Below are positions 53,166-62,385 of a stretch of 64,000 nt of DNA, in pieces. How positions within the stretch are numbered: position 1 is the stretch's first letter; every line of letters begins with the position of its first letter. The translations under genes and the position numbers were made by a program. Source of the DNA: Lachnospira eligens (lineage in GTDB: Bacteria; Bacillota; Clostridia; Lachnospirales; Lachnospiraceae); contig NZ_WKRD01000009.1 in NCBI RefSeq assembly GCF_009680455.1, positions 115,295 to 179,294 of the forward strand, read 5' to 3'. The notes beneath the pieces were generated by a model, which saw only the letters and a list, made by a program, of their open reading frames with translations, ran no database searches and was not told the origin of the DNA.

Positions 53166-55133
53166 ATGTATTACACAAGAGAATATCTCAATAGAGCGCA
53201 TCGAGAAATTGATACTATTTTCCGAGTGCTGTTCCCGGAACATGGAATGGCAGTAAGGGAAGAACAGATTATGTTATGCCACGAAATGCTGGATAACCTG
53301 CTGGGAAGAAACATAGCACTGTGTGACGCGGGTGTCGGTATCGGCAAGACGTATGCTTATCTGGTGGCCTGTGTTCTGATGAGAAAATATTCCCTCCTTG
53401 CAGAAGGATGTTCCCCTTATGAGCAGCGTCCGGTCGTGATATCCACTTCCAGCATTGCACTCCAGAAAGCAATTCTTACAGAATATATCCCTTTTCTCTC
53501 CCGGATTCTTCAGGAGAACGGAACGATTCAGGCTCCCATCAAAGCGGTAATACGGAAAGGGAAAGAGCATTTTGTCTGCGATGAGAGATTAATGCAACGA
53601 ATCGTTGCAATCGAAGGAAAAAACAAAAATGCGATGCAGAAAGAAGCTCTGCTGTCGTTAAAAGAACATTATGATATGGACGAGGTGTCTAATTTAAGTG
53701 GGTTTGACCGAAGGCTGGTGAATGTGCCAAAGTTCTGTTCGGGAGACTGCCCGAAAAGAGGCTCATGCAGGTATCAGCAGTATCTGGAGCGTTCCAGAGA
53801 TCATGAAATGTTCATTCAGATCTGTAATCACAATTATCTGCTGGCTGATGGTTATCACAGGCTGCAGGATTACCGCCCGTTATTAAAAGACTACAGGGCA
53901 TTGATTGTAGATGAAGCACACAAGCTGCCAGATGCGGCAAAGCAGATGTTCGGGAAGAGCCTCTGTTATGACGATATCCGGGAAATCTGCTTTTATCTTG
54001 GGAAAGAGTACCAAGGTCCGGAGATAAGAAAACTGTCCGGGACGATCCGGATGGTGCTGGATATCATAGGAGAAAACCACAGAACCAGATATGGGATAAA
54101 AGAAGAATTCCACATGACAGAAGAGTGTGCAATGTATTTATATGAGGGGATACAGACCATGAATAAGATCATAGAAAAATTAGAAAAGAAGATTCCAAAG
54201 TGGATCAGAAACAAGCTGGAAGAAACCAAAAGTGTGCTGGAATGCTTTTTCCATCAGGATAAGAAGTATGTGCTGCATCTGAAGCAGGACCATGATCACA
54301 GGATTATATTGTGTGCATCCAGCAGACGGATTCCACAGTATCTGGATCAGATGTTGTGGAGCAGAGGAATGGGAGCGATTCTTACAAGCGGAACTTTAAA
54401 AACCGGACAGGGATTTTCCCATATTCGGAAAATGACAGGACTACAGGGAGTACGGAGAGTCCGGGAATATGTGGCAGACTCCCCGTTTGAATATCAGAAG
54501 AACTGTCTGTTATATCTGCCAAAGAATTTGAAGACATGCAGAAGAGAAAGTCAGGAAGAGGCAGAGATGATAGCAGGACATATCCATTCACTGATCTGTT
54601 CGACTTACGGGCATACGCTGGTGCTGTTTACATCTTATCATTTGATGGGAAACGTTTACCAGATGTTAAGGGATGAAATTCCGTTCCCGATGATAGAGGT
54701 GTGGAGACATTCACCGGAAGAGATCACAAGATTTAAACAGATGGACAATGCTGTCCTTTTTGCAGCCGGCTCCTGTTGGGAAGGAGTAGACTTACCTGGA
54801 GATATGGTATCTTCGCTGATTATAGTAAAACTGCCCTTTGCTGTTCCTGATCCCATCAGTGAAGCACAGAAGAAGGAATATGCCAGCCTGAAAGATTATA
54901 TTCAGGCAGTGATTGTTCCAGACATGCAGAAAAAACTAAGACAGGGATTCGGACGTGCTCTCCGCACCGAGACAGATACTTGTGTCGTGTCCATTTTAGA
55001 CGAGCGTGCAGGAGAAGGTGGCAGGTATCATGAGGAAGTAATGTGTGCGCTTCCGAGCTGCAAGATGGCAAAAGATATCAAGGATGTCCAGCACTTTATC
55101 CGAAACCGAAAAGGCGTGGAATACTACCTGTAA
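53166..55133 (+). CDS. DinG/XPD-like ATP-dependent DNA helicase
   Basis: A 655-residue superfamily 2 helicase. Walker A is CDAGVGIGKTYAYL (~58-70), the DEAH box is LIVDEAHKLPD (~248), and an iron-sulphur cluster is suggested by FVCDERL and FCSGDCPKRGSC (four Cys between ~138 and ~203). The C-terminal half has SGTLKTGQGF, LVLFTSYHLM and the motif VI region RQGFGRALRTETD. Such enzymes unwind DNA from the 5' end; in an ICE it may help replication or processing of the excised circle. Start follows a weak ribosome site. Confidence 0.85.
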   Translation: MYYTREYLNRAHREIDTIFRVLFPEHGMAVREEQIMLCHEMLDNLLGRNIALCDAGVGIGKTYAYLVACVLMRKYSLLAEGCSPYEQRPVVISTSSIALQKAILTEYIPFLSRILQENGTIQAPIKAVIRKGKEHFVCDERLMQRIVAIEGKNKNAMQKEALLSLKEHYDMDEVSNLSGFDRRLVNVPKFCSGDCPKRGSCRYQQYLERSRDHEMFIQICNHNYLLADGYHRLQDYRPLLKDYRALIVDEAHKLPDAAKQMFGKSLCYDDIREICFYLGKEYQGPEIRKLSGTIRMVLDIIGENHRTRYGIKEEFHMTEECAMYLYEGIQTMNKIIEKLEKKIPKWIRNKLEETKSVLECFFHQDKKYVLHLKQDHDHRIILCASSRRIPQYLDQMLWSRGMGAILTSGTLKTGQGFSHIRKMTGLQGVRRVREYVADSPFEYQKNCLLYLPKNLKTCRRESQEEAEMIAGHIHSLICSTYGHTLVLFTSYHLMGNVYQMLRDEIPFPMIEVWRHSPEEITRFKQMDNAVLFAAGSCWEGVDLPGDMVSSLIIVKLPFAVPDPISEAQKKEYASLKDYIQAVIVPDMQKKLRQGFGRALRTETDTCVVSILDERAGEGGRYHEEVMCALPSCKMAKDIKDVQHFIRNRKGVEYYL

Positions 55134-55288
55134 CCGTTCGTGGTTCTGCTACAGAAAAAGCAGATTTTGCACGAAAAGTTTGGTGGTATTTCAAGGGCGT
55201 TTTCGGTGAGATTGTTGGTATTGATGAATAGCTATTTCGGCATGAAGTGGGTATACTGTGTATAGCGTTAGAGGAAAGGAGGCAGCTT

Positions 55289-56413
55289 ATGATATACAAG
55301 GTGGAAACGATAAAAGATGGAACAGAAAAATATTTTTTCATCAGAAATCTGGAAACAATGAGTATTGAAGAACTGCCAAGTAAATATCTAATGCATAAGA
55401 TTAAATGTAAACGTTCACCAAATACAGTGAAACGCACAGCATTTTCAATCTGCTATTATATGAAATATATGGCAGAGAAAGAAATGGAACTCACAGAAGT
55501 CTATCAGTTAGATTATGAAAAACAGACAGAACACTTTGTGGAATTTTTATACTGGCTTAAAGCCGGAAACCATACAGAGCAAACGGCTGGAGAAAAGAAG
55601 TGTCCGAATGAAGGAACCTGCAACGCATACTTAAAAGATGTGTTCAGGTTCTATTTATTTATAGAGGCAGAATATGAACAGTACGGAAGTCTCAAAACCT
55701 TATCGTATAACCAGATTATAGCGGTTAATCAGGTGGGAGTAAAAAAGGTACTGCGGAATCATTCTTTTAAAGCCTATCTGAAGGAAGAGGAACATCGTGG
55801 GAGAACAGCAAAAGAAAATCAGATTATTACAATTTTACAGGCCTGTACGAACCGAAGAGATCAGCTTCTGTTACTTATGTTAGCAGAAACCGGATACAGA
55901 ATTGGGGAACTACTGGGAGTAAAATATGTCAAAGATATTGATTATAGGAATCACATGATAAGGGTATGCTTCCGGGAAGATAATGAAAATGAAGCGAGAG
56001 CCAAAAATGCGGAATACAGAAGTGCCAAGATAAGTAATGATACGTTTGAATTTCTCATGGATTATCTGGCAAAATATCGGAAAATCCTGCAACATCAGGA
56101 TTACCTGTTTGTGAATATCATGGGTGAGAACATTGGAAAGCCATTAAGAGTGGACAGTGTATATGATATGTTGGACCGAATGGAAAAGAAAACCGGAGTT
56201 AAAATCACACCCCACATGTTACGTCACTATTTTGCAAATATGCGAAAGCAGGCAGGATGGGAACTGGAAATGATCAGTCAGGCATTGGGGCATAAACATT
56301 TGGATACGACTATAAAGTATCTGGACTGGCTGGATGATGAACTGATAGAAGCAAGTAATGAGTTTTATGCACAACACACTGCTATTTATGGGGCGGAACG
56401 TCTGCTGGAGTAG
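55289..56413 (+). CDS. Tyrosine recombinase 1 (Tn554 TnpA-like)
   Basis: A 374-residue site-specific recombinase. Catalytic residues: Arg in TGYRIGELLGV, HMLRHYF (HxxR), GHKHLDTT (His) and the Tyr in TIKYLDW. N-terminal helices (~50-180) form the core-binding domain. Size and order next to two longer recombinases and a small coiled-coil protein match Tn554-type modules (TnpA is 361 residues there). ATG at 55289 follows AAAGGAGG. Confidence 0.9.
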   Translation: MIYKVETIKDGTEKYFFIRNLETMSIEELPSKYLMHKIKCKRSPNTVKRTAFSICYYMKYMAEKEMELTEVYQLDYEKQTEHFVEFLYWLKAGNHTEQTAGEKKCPNEGTCNAYLKDVFRFYLFIEAEYEQYGSLKTLSYNQIIAVNQVGVKKVLRNHSFKAYLKEEEHRGRTAKENQIITILQACTNRRDQLLLLMLAETGYRIGELLGVKYVKDIDYRNHMIRVCFREDNENEARAKNAEYRSAKISNDTFEFLMDYLAKYRKILQHQDYLFVNIMGENIGKPLRVDSVYDMLDRMEKKTGVKITPHMLRHYFANMRKQAGWELEMISQALGHKHLDTTIKYLDWLDDELIEASNEFYAQHTAIYGAERLLE

Positions 56414-56441
56414 GGAGGTGTGAGAAATACCTATATATTTA

Positions 56442-58172
56442 TTGCAACAGGCAGAACACATAACAGAATCTGAAGTAGATATTGAGAAGAAAAAGCAGGA
56501 ACTATATTCAGAAATTGATGCACTTGGAATAAAAAGCGATTCAAGAATTAACAAATTGAAAAAGTTCTTGGCAGATAGAAAAATCTGGCATCTGGAAGAA
56601 ATGGATTATCCTTTGCGAAATTCGTATGAACAATATTTAAGAGGACAGATACGATCACAAATTGTATCTTTCTATTTGAAAATATATGATACGGTAAAAC
56701 AACAACATATCTATCAACAGATGCAGACGCTAAATGGAAAGCGGATATATGAATGGAAATATCAAAATAAAATTTATTTTCTGAAGTATTATCCGGAAAA
56801 GGAAATAGCTGAGACCTTTGAAACTTCTTATAAAACAAACCTATTGGTGTGGGATTTTACACAAAATTGTTCAGAAGTTTTAAAGAAACAAATTTTTTAT
56901 ACGTTGAGTCGTATCATTGCAAATACTTCAATGTCTAAGGCTTATAGAAATGTCAGGTTAAAATCCTTAAAACTTCTTTATGATTCTTGTGTTCAGTTAA
57001 ATATTACGGATATTGGATTGCTGGAAATGGAACAAGTGGAAACTATTTTAAAGAATTTTCCCGAAACGAGTCAACGAAGTATTTTAGGTGAATGCAGAAG
57101 AGATGCGTTTATGCAGCAGGAACAGATCCAATGGGAAGCAAATGTATGGTATCTGGAACGATTACATCTTGGAAAACATCGGATAGACGAAAGTAAATCC
57201 TTAATTAGCATTTCTTTTATGGAAGTCAAGGAAATACAGAATCGAGAAATTTTACAGGCATACATGAAATATGAACTGGGAATTACTGGACAGGCAGTCA
57301 GCACGATTGTACGAAGATTTGTATGTATTAGAAATTTTATTGAACTGCTGGAACAAGAAAAGATACTGGCGATTCATGCAACTGTCGCAGAAGTAAAAAA
57401 GTATGCAGACGGCTTGCGAGAACGGGGAATGCAGGCAAAGGGATTTAATGAAAGAATTTTCGGTATCGGTCATTTTTATAAATTCATGGAAGTTAAACAG
57501 TATATTACAAGAATGCCATTCCGAATTGAATATTTCCAACAAAAAGAAGTAGTAGTACATCATGATCGTAGCGTTGAGGAAACAGTATATATGGAAATTT
57601 TGAAAAAATTATATCTTTTTCCAGAGCGATTACGATGTATGTTCCTACATCTGTGGTGTCTAGGATTACGGGCGAGTGAAGTGTGTACATTGAAAGGAAA
57701 TGCTTATTATCAGCAGGGCGAGGATTATTGGATTCAGGTGTATCAGGTCAAAATGAAGAATTATAAAAGGATTCCAATCCCACAGGCACTTTATCAGATT
57801 ATGAAAGTATACTTGAAAAAACATGAAATTCAGCCTGAAGAATTCATTTTTAAAAACAACAGAGGTGGTGCTTGTCTATATGGCACATTCCGAACTCAGA
57901 TGATAGAAGCGTGCCGGGAAAATAAGATTGCAAATGGAGAATATTTATTTCAATCACACGATTATCGACATACAGTAGCAACTATGTTTTATGACAGTCA
58001 TGTATCACTGCAAAGTATCAGGGATTATCTTGGACATACTTATGAAGAGATGACAAGACAGTATATTGATTATATGCCACAAAGGATTGCAAAAGCAAAT
58101 GATGAGTTCTTTGAAATGCAAGGAAGTAGTTTAGCATCATGGCTAAAGAAAGAGGAAAAAGATGGAAAATGA
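56442..58172 (+). CDS. Tyrosine recombinase 2 (Tn554 TnpB-like)
   Basis: A ~576-residue recombinase with Arg in LGLRASEV, SHDYRHTVAT (HxxR), GHTYEEMT (His) and Tyr in RQYIDYM. The long N-terminal part is typical of TnpB. The start is uncertain: TTG at 56442 lies 23 nt from GGGAGG, whereas an in-frame ATA at 56427 is 8 nt from it. It overlaps the third recombinase gene by 11 bp. Confidence 0.88.
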   Translation: MQQAEHITESEVDIEKKKQELYSEIDALGIKSDSRINKLKKFLADRKIWHLEEMDYPLRNSYEQYLRGQIRSQIVSFYLKIYDTVKQQHIYQQMQTLNGKRIYEWKYQNKIYFLKYYPEKEIAETFETSYKTNLLVWDFTQNCSEVLKKQIFYTLSRIIANTSMSKAYRNVRLKSLKLLYDSCVQLNITDIGLLEMEQVETILKNFPETSQRSILGECRRDAFMQQEQIQWEANVWYLERLHLGKHRIDESKSLISISFMEVKEIQNREILQAYMKYELGITGQAVSTIVRRFVCIRNFIELLEQEKILAIHATVAEVKKYADGLRERGMQAKGFNERIFGIGHFYKFMEVKQYITRMPFRIEYFQQKEVVVHHDRSVEETVYMEILKKLYLFPERLRCMFLHLWCLGLRASEVCTLKGNAYYQQGEDYWIQVYQVKMKNYKRIPIPQALYQIMKVYLKKHEIQPEEFIFKNNRGGACLYGTFRTQMIEACRENKIANGEYLFQSHDYRHTVATMFYDSHVSLQSIRDYLGHTYEEMTRQYIDYMPQRIAKANDEFFEMQGSSLASWLKKEEKDGK

Positions 58173-59661
58173 TATTATATACTTCAGCGATTTCCCCAAT
58201 TTACAAGAAACAGGGACACGTAAGGATAATGGAAAATTTGATTTAACGTTGCTTCCAACGCAAGAATTAAAGGAAGAGTTTCGAGGTTATATTATGTATC
58301 GCTGCAAAAACGGAACGTTTAGAGCATTGATTCAGGATCGAACAGCTTATAATCATATTGCAAAGTTTTTGAACAGCAGAATAAATCGGAGAATCAAAAG
58401 CCTTGGAGATAGAAATCCAGAAAAATGGATATCACTTTTAAAAGGCTGGATGTTAGAACAGGGAATAACCATTGTAAAAGAAAAGAAGAGTGTGTATGGT
58501 ACAGTAAGCTATGGCGAAGCAGTGACGATATTATATTTCAGAAACGTACTGAAATTTTTAGAGCCAGAAGATTTACGGGATGAGATAGAAAAAGATGTTT
58601 GGGAACTAAAAAATCTGGATATTAAAATCAGATCCAATCCAATTTATAATGTAAAAACACTGGATTTCAGAAAAATATATCAGCCAGATATCCGGGAAGA
58701 ATGTAAGAAAGCTGTTTATATGAATCTACAGTATGAAGCAATAGGAACTGTACAGGGAGAACTGACAATAATGAGGATATTCTCAGAATATCTCCAAAAA
58801 GAGTATTCCAAAATAAAAAGTTGCAGTGAAATAGACAGAGAAGTGCTGGAAGAATTTTTGATACATCTGTCAACAAAAGATACTTCCCATAGTGCGAATA
58901 GTTCTTATGTAATTTCATTAAGACGACAGTTAGAGACAATCGGAAAAATTTACAGCTATGAAAGATTGGAGCATTTATTTATTAATACGGATATTCCACC
59001 GGAAGTAAATGCAGAATTTAGAGTGTATTCTGATGATGAAATGAAACGACTGAATGCGGAAATTACACAGATGGATGTACAGATTGCAAGATGTCTTCTG
59101 ATACATCAGATGCTTGGAACTAGGATATCAGATACCCTTACACTGAGACCAGATTGTCTGACGAGAGAAAATGGCCAAGATATGATTGAAATATATCAAG
59201 TTAAAACTAAAAGATATAAAAAACCGATCAGTAAAGAACTTGCAAAACTGTTACAGAGTTCTATTGAATATACACAGGAAAAGTTCGGTGATACAGAATA
59301 CATATTTGTTAATGAAAAAGAACCTGACCGCCCGATGCAGTATATGGCTATAAAAACAAAAGTCATGTCCATGATACAGGAAAAGCAGTTGAAAGATGAT
59401 CATGGCGAATTATTCGGGTTTGGAACGCACATGTTCCGGCACTACTATGGCGTCAAACTTACAGAAATGCATCTGGATGACTGGACGATAGCGAGACTAT
59501 TGGGGCATAAAAGACTGAATAATGTACAGCATTACCGGAAAATGAGCAATCAAAGAATGGCAGACGAAACCAGAGAAGTAAGACAGAGGATGAGTGACAT
59601 CATATATATGAGTCTGGCAAGATGGGGTGAAGAATATGAGCAAATACGACAAGATGATTGA
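58162..59661 (+). CDS. Tyrosine recombinase 3
   Basis: A 499-residue recombinase with Arg in LGTRISDTL, GTHMFRHYYG (HxxR), GHKRLNNV (His) and Tyr in QHYRKM. It overlaps both neighbours (11 and 26 bp), so the set is translated as a unit. Tn554 has only two recombinases; three in a row recall recombinase-in-trio elements, but here a TnpC-like gene is also present. Confidence 0.88.
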   Translation: MENDIIYFSDFPNLQETGTRKDNGKFDLTLLPTQELKEEFRGYIMYRCKNGTFRALIQDRTAYNHIAKFLNSRINRRIKSLGDRNPEKWISLLKGWMLEQGITIVKEKKSVYGTVSYGEAVTILYFRNVLKFLEPEDLRDEIEKDVWELKNLDIKIRSNPIYNVKTLDFRKIYQPDIREECKKAVYMNLQYEAIGTVQGELTIMRIFSEYLQKEYSKIKSCSEIDREVLEEFLIHLSTKDTSHSANSSYVISLRRQLETIGKIYSYERLEHLFINTDIPPEVNAEFRVYSDDEMKRLNAEITQMDVQIARCLLIHQMLGTRISDTLTLRPDCLTRENGQDMIEIYQVKTKRYKKPISKELAKLLQSSIEYTQEKFGDTEYIFVNEKEPDRPMQYMAIKTKVMSMIQEKQLKDDHGELFGFGTHMFRHYYGVKLTEMHLDDWTIARLLGHKRLNNVQHYRKMSNQRMADETREVRQRMSDIIYMSLARWGEEYEQIRQDD

Positions 59662-60019
59662 GGAAAATCAGAGAAAAAGTAAAGAGAAAATTGAACTGGC
59701 ATTGCAAGCAATACAAGATATGCTGGCAAATAAAGAACGTATCAGCGTTCCAAAGCTGATGAAGAAAACTGGATTGTCGAGAGGATTCTTTTATAAAAAT
59801 CCAACCGTCCGGGATACATTGAACCAAGCAGTAGAGCAACAGGCCGGAATGATAGATCCAAGAAGAGAAATTCTGAACATGGCGATGGAAAAACAGATTG
59901 AACTGTTGAACCAGAAGGTGGCAGCTCTGAGCAGAGAAAATAAGGAACTGAAGAGAAAGAACGAAAAGTTACAGAAGGCATTACGGAAACAGGATTTGAA
60001 TTTTATTAAGAACTTATAA
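59636..60019 (+). CDS. tnpC: TnpC-like accessory protein (DUF6262)
   Basis: A 127-residue protein with an N-terminal helix-turn-helix-like segment (RISVPKLMKKTGLSRGFFYKNPTVRDTL) and a C-terminal coiled coil (EKQIELLNQKVAALSRENKELKRKNEKLQ). This is the layout of Tn554 TnpC, which sets orientation and efficiency of insertion. ATG at 59636 is preferred to GTG at 59627. Confidence 0.85.
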   Translation: MSKYDKMIEENQRKSKEKIELALQAIQDMLANKERISVPKLMKKTGLSRGFFYKNPTVRDTLNQAVEQQAGMIDPRREILNMAMEKQIELLNQKVAALSRENKELKRKNEKLQKALRKQDLNFIKNL

Positions 60020-60040
60020 CATTGAAAATAATAAGATGGA

Positions 60041-60066
60041 AGAGATGTGTGCAGACACATCTTTTC
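60041..60066 (+). terminator. Terminator after the recombinase operon
   Basis: AGATGTGT pairs with ACACATCT around GCAG, followed by TTTC. Confidence 0.8.
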
Positions 60067-60110
60067 ATCGTTGAGGATAAAATATATAGAATGAGAATGG
60101 GATTGTTTTA

Positions 60111-60119
60111 TGGTATACT
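60111..60119 (+). promoter_or_regulatory. Extended -10 promoter of the HExxH gene
   Basis: TGGTATACT is an extended -10 (TGn plus TATACT), ~40 bp upstream of the ATG at 60160. No good -35 is seen. Confidence 0.5.
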
Positions 60120-60159
60120 AAAAGTGAAATGCTAACTTTGATATGAGGTATAAAACAAT

Positions 60160-60903
60160 ATGACAGAAATACAAATTAAAAATTTAATTAAAGAATATGA
60201 AAAAGAATATATTGAGTTTATGGAAATTGAGAAATTACCACAGTATAAGATAGATTTTTTTGAAATTAATGTTGAGGAAAGCGATGCAGCAGGATTCGCT
60301 TCAGCCGCCCAAGCTTACTATAATACGAAAACAGATGAACATATATTAAGGATATGCAAAAGTTCGGAAATACCAAGGTATATTGTGTTTCATGAATTTA
60401 CGCATATTTTAGATACGGAAATGTATGCAAAGCAAGATTCTTGGAAATATATGGCTTTGTCTGGTTATACAGAATATCATGCAGCACAAGTTGAATTGAT
60501 GATAATGTTAGGAGCAGATAGTATACAAACTCAAGATTTTTCATTTACAGTTGATGTTGAAATAGGTAATAGTACAGTTAGGAATTACCTAAACTCAAGA
60601 CATCAATTAGTAGTGAATATGATGAATAGAACAGATTTTCCAAGAGATATTGAAGCATTAAAAACAACGGTAGGTGTGCTATATAATTATTTTGGAGTGC
60701 GTTCTATATGTAAAATGTATGCGAAAGATTATACTGAAGAAGTGGATAACACAATTATTATTCAGAAACTTTCAAAAGTATTATTTGAAGAGATAAATAG
60801 CTTTATGGTTGGATGGTTTAATGAAGCACAAGTAGAGCTGAGCTTTGTGTCATATATGAAAATAATGTGGCCTATGCTTCAAAGCTATTTTGGAAAAGAA
60901 TGA
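60160..60903 (+). CDS. HExxH-motif protein (putative zinc metallopeptidase)
   Basis: A 247-residue soluble protein. YIVFHEFTHILDTEMY has the zincin core HExxH, and a Glu in the following helix (SGYTEYHAAQVE) could be the third ligand. No signal peptide. I cannot assign a family. It is the last gene of the ICE, between the recombinases and the inferred right end, is AT-rich, and has its own promoter, so it looks like cargo picked up at the end of the element. Confidence 0.7.
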   Translation: MTEIQIKNLIKEYEKEYIEFMEIEKLPQYKIDFFEINVEESDAAGFASAAQAYYNTKTDEHILRICKSSEIPRYIVFHEFTHILDTEMYAKQDSWKYMALSGYTEYHAAQVELMIMLGADSIQTQDFSFTVDVEIGNSTVRNYLNSRHQLVVNMMNRTDFPRDIEALKTTVGVLYNYFGVRSICKMYAKDYTEEVDNTIIIQKLSKVLFEEINSFMVGWFNEAQVELSFVSYMKIMWPMLQSYFGKE

Positions 60904-60926
60904 AAGATAGTAACAGTAAACACAGT

Positions 60927-60940
60927 TTTGTATACAGTTA
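60927..60940 (-). repeat. Right subterminal inverted repeat of the ICE
   Basis: TTTGTATACAGTTA is the inverted partner (12 of 14) of 7256-7269. It ends ~30 bp inside the inferred right end. Confidence 0.5.
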
Positions 60941-60969
60941 AACCCAGTAAAATCAACGCATGAGGGGAA

Positions 60970-61113
60970 CTGGCTACATTTTACATTGCAACATGGTTGG
61001 GATTTGCAGGATATATGGGTGTAGGTCTTATACTATGGCTGTATATGATTCTTATTAAGTGGAAGCATGAAAAGGTATGGATGAAGACACCTGATGGTGA
61101 TAAGGAATATTAA
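60970..61113 (+). pseudogene. C-terminal fragment of the split APC permease
   Basis: From CTG at 60970 the frame reads LATFYIATWLGFAGYMG, a hydrophobic helix, then a charged tail ending TPDGDKEY and TAA. It has no start codon or ribosome site of its own. Joined to codon 7196-7198 it supplies the last helix and tail missing from the permease at 5912-7213. In this frame a TGA lies directly upstream (60961-60963), inside the ICE end. Confidence 0.75.
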
Positions 61114-61139
61114 AATGTGAAGAAAAGAGGTTATGGATT

Positions 61140-61481
61140 ATGAAAGAATTAGAGATAGTTATAAAGCCTGAGAAGCTGGAGAATCTTAAAAGGATTCTTG
61201 ACAGTGAGGGTGCTAGAGGTGTAATGATTACAACAATATTTGGCTATGGACACCAGAAGGGCGCAGGTCAGGTATATACAAGAGATGAAACTCCGGGTAT
61301 AAATCTTTTACCTAAATTAAGTGTAAGAACTGTCGTAAAAGACGAGATAGTTGAGGGTATAATTAATAAGGTATTGGAAGAACTTAATACTAACAGTTTT
61401 GGTGATGGTAAGATATTCATCAAGGATATTGAGGGAGTAGTCAAGATAAGAACCGGTGAAACCGGTAACGACGCTCTGTGA
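61140..61481 (+). CDS. P-II family signalling protein (GlnB/GlnK-like)
   Basis: A 113-residue protein with the P-II pattern: ELEIVIKPEKLENLKRILDSEGARGVMITTI, a T-loop (GYGHQKGAGQVYTRDETPGINLLPK) and the C-terminal signature FGDGKIFIKDIEGVVKIRTGE. P-II proteins read nitrogen and energy state by binding 2-oxoglutarate and ATP/ADP and control transporters. The T-loop lacks the usual uridylylated Tyr51 context. It starts 26 bp after the permease fragment, so before the ICE insertion it was probably the next gene of the permease operon. Confidence 0.92.
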   Translation: MKELEIVIKPEKLENLKRILDSEGARGVMITTIFGYGHQKGAGQVYTRDETPGINLLPKLSVRTVVKDEIVEGIINKVLEELNTNSFGDGKIFIKDIEGVVKIRTGETGNDAL

Positions 61482-61516
61482 TAAAGCTTTCTTACTTTCC
61501 TAATCTTTTTGTAGAG

Positions 61517-61556
61517 GCAGCCGTCCTGTTTGATCAACAGGGCGGCTGCTTATTTT
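61517..61556 (+). terminator. Terminator after the P-II gene
   Basis: GCAGCCGTCCTG (61517-61528) pairs with CAGGGCGGCTGC (61538-61549, one G-T pair), followed by TTATTTTT. Confidence 0.9.
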
Positions 61557-61654
61557 TGAGAAGTGGTGGCATATTGAAGTCCATATATCTGAATGAAGAT
61601 TGTATGAAATTATGAAAAGTAAAATTTGGAAGTGAAAATATCAGTCATAGGTGA

Positions 61655-61660
61655 TATAAT
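61655..61660 (+). promoter_or_regulatory. -10 element of the following gene
   Basis: TATAAT lies 35 bp upstream of ATG 61695 and supports that start over the open frame from 61626. No clear -35. Confidence 0.4.
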
Positions 61661-61694
61661 CAACGATAGTTTAAATGAAAAGGAATTAGAAATT

Positions 61695-62294
61695 ATGAGA
61701 CATTTTTCGAGAACAGAATTAAAGGCAGCTATTAATATGCTTAAGGAGTTTACTGCGAAGGGCAATTTTGCAGTTCTTATGTATATGGGGGATACTGATA
61801 AGCTTGAGGTATCACAGACTCTTAATTCGGATATGAGCTGCTTTTTATTATATGGAAGCATCCAGCCACTCGCATTTTTCTTTGCAGAAAATATTCCTAT
61901 GACTGCGGGTGAGTTAGAAGAGATTATTAACAAACAGTCAGCAGTGTATGAAGAAGAGATGGACAATTACAGAAATGCACTAAAGGAAAGCGGTGCAGAT
62001 AATGGACTGTTTATTACTAAATATGAAAGTATGATTCATACATTTATTGCATATGATCCTGACCAGAGTGGTGACAGAGACTGTTATGCACCATTTATTG
62101 AGGGTGCATTCAATGTTGAACCGGGTAAGGGACAGTTTGTTAATGAAGTTATGAGACTTGAAGTGTATGATGATGAATATGAGGATGACTGTGTAATCCA
62201 GAAGAAGCATTTTGTATATCTTCCATCAGTAAAATTTATGGGAGCATTCAATATGCGAATGATGATGAGTATGGTTGATGCACAGTATAACTAA
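61695..62294 (+). CDS. Hypothetical protein
   Basis: A 199-residue acidic soluble protein. I recognise no family; it has alternating helices and strands (LKAAINMLKEFTAKGNFAVLMYMGD; DCYAPFIEGAFNVEPGKG) and no signal peptide or membrane helix. The ATG at 61695 follows AAAAGGAAT; the frame is open up to 61626. Single gene between the P-II terminator and the transporter promoter. Confidence 0.6.
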   Translation: MRHFSRTELKAAINMLKEFTAKGNFAVLMYMGDTDKLEVSQTLNSDMSCFLLYGSIQPLAFFFAENIPMTAGELEEIINKQSAVYEEEMDNYRNALKESGADNGLFITKYESMIHTFIAYDPDQSGDRDCYAPFIEGAFNVEPGKGQFVNEVMRLEVYDDEYEDDCVIQKKHFVYLPSVKFMGAFNMRMMMSMVDAQYN

Positions 62295-62326
62295 CATTTT
62301 ACAATTCTTAAATTTATATAATATGT

Positions 62327-62355
62327 TTGAATCCCGGACTTCTGTATAGTATATT
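62327..62355 (+). promoter_or_regulatory. Promoter of the AI-2E family transporter gene
   Basis: TTGAAT (62327-62332) and TATATT (62350-62355) are separated by 17 bp, about 30 bp upstream of the ATG. Confidence 0.6.
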
Positions 62356-62385
62356 AGAAGTAACTTTAAAGAGTGGAGGGGTTGT

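Larger units (their letters stand above)
7200..60970 (+). mobile_element. Integrative conjugative element of ~53.8 kb inserted in the permease gene
   Basis: The segment carries a full conjugation set (oriT-like site, MobC, relaxase, VirD4, VirB4, VirB6-like, PrgI, lysozyme/CHAP), segregation genes, DNA methyltransferases and a tyrosine recombinase module. Both ends fall in one permease gene: joining 7196-7198 to 60973 restores an uninterrupted frame with a hydrophobic C-terminus. TGG is shared at 7197-7199 and 60971-60973, so the exact crossover is uncertain by a few bases. No tRNA is present at either end. Confidence 0.8.

Noticed and set aside
60949..60956. TAAAAT shared by both ICE ends (7192 and ~60949) as crossover core
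   Set aside because: Joining there leaves an in-frame TGA at 60961-60963, so the uninterrupted permease could not have existed; the TGG further right restores the frame.
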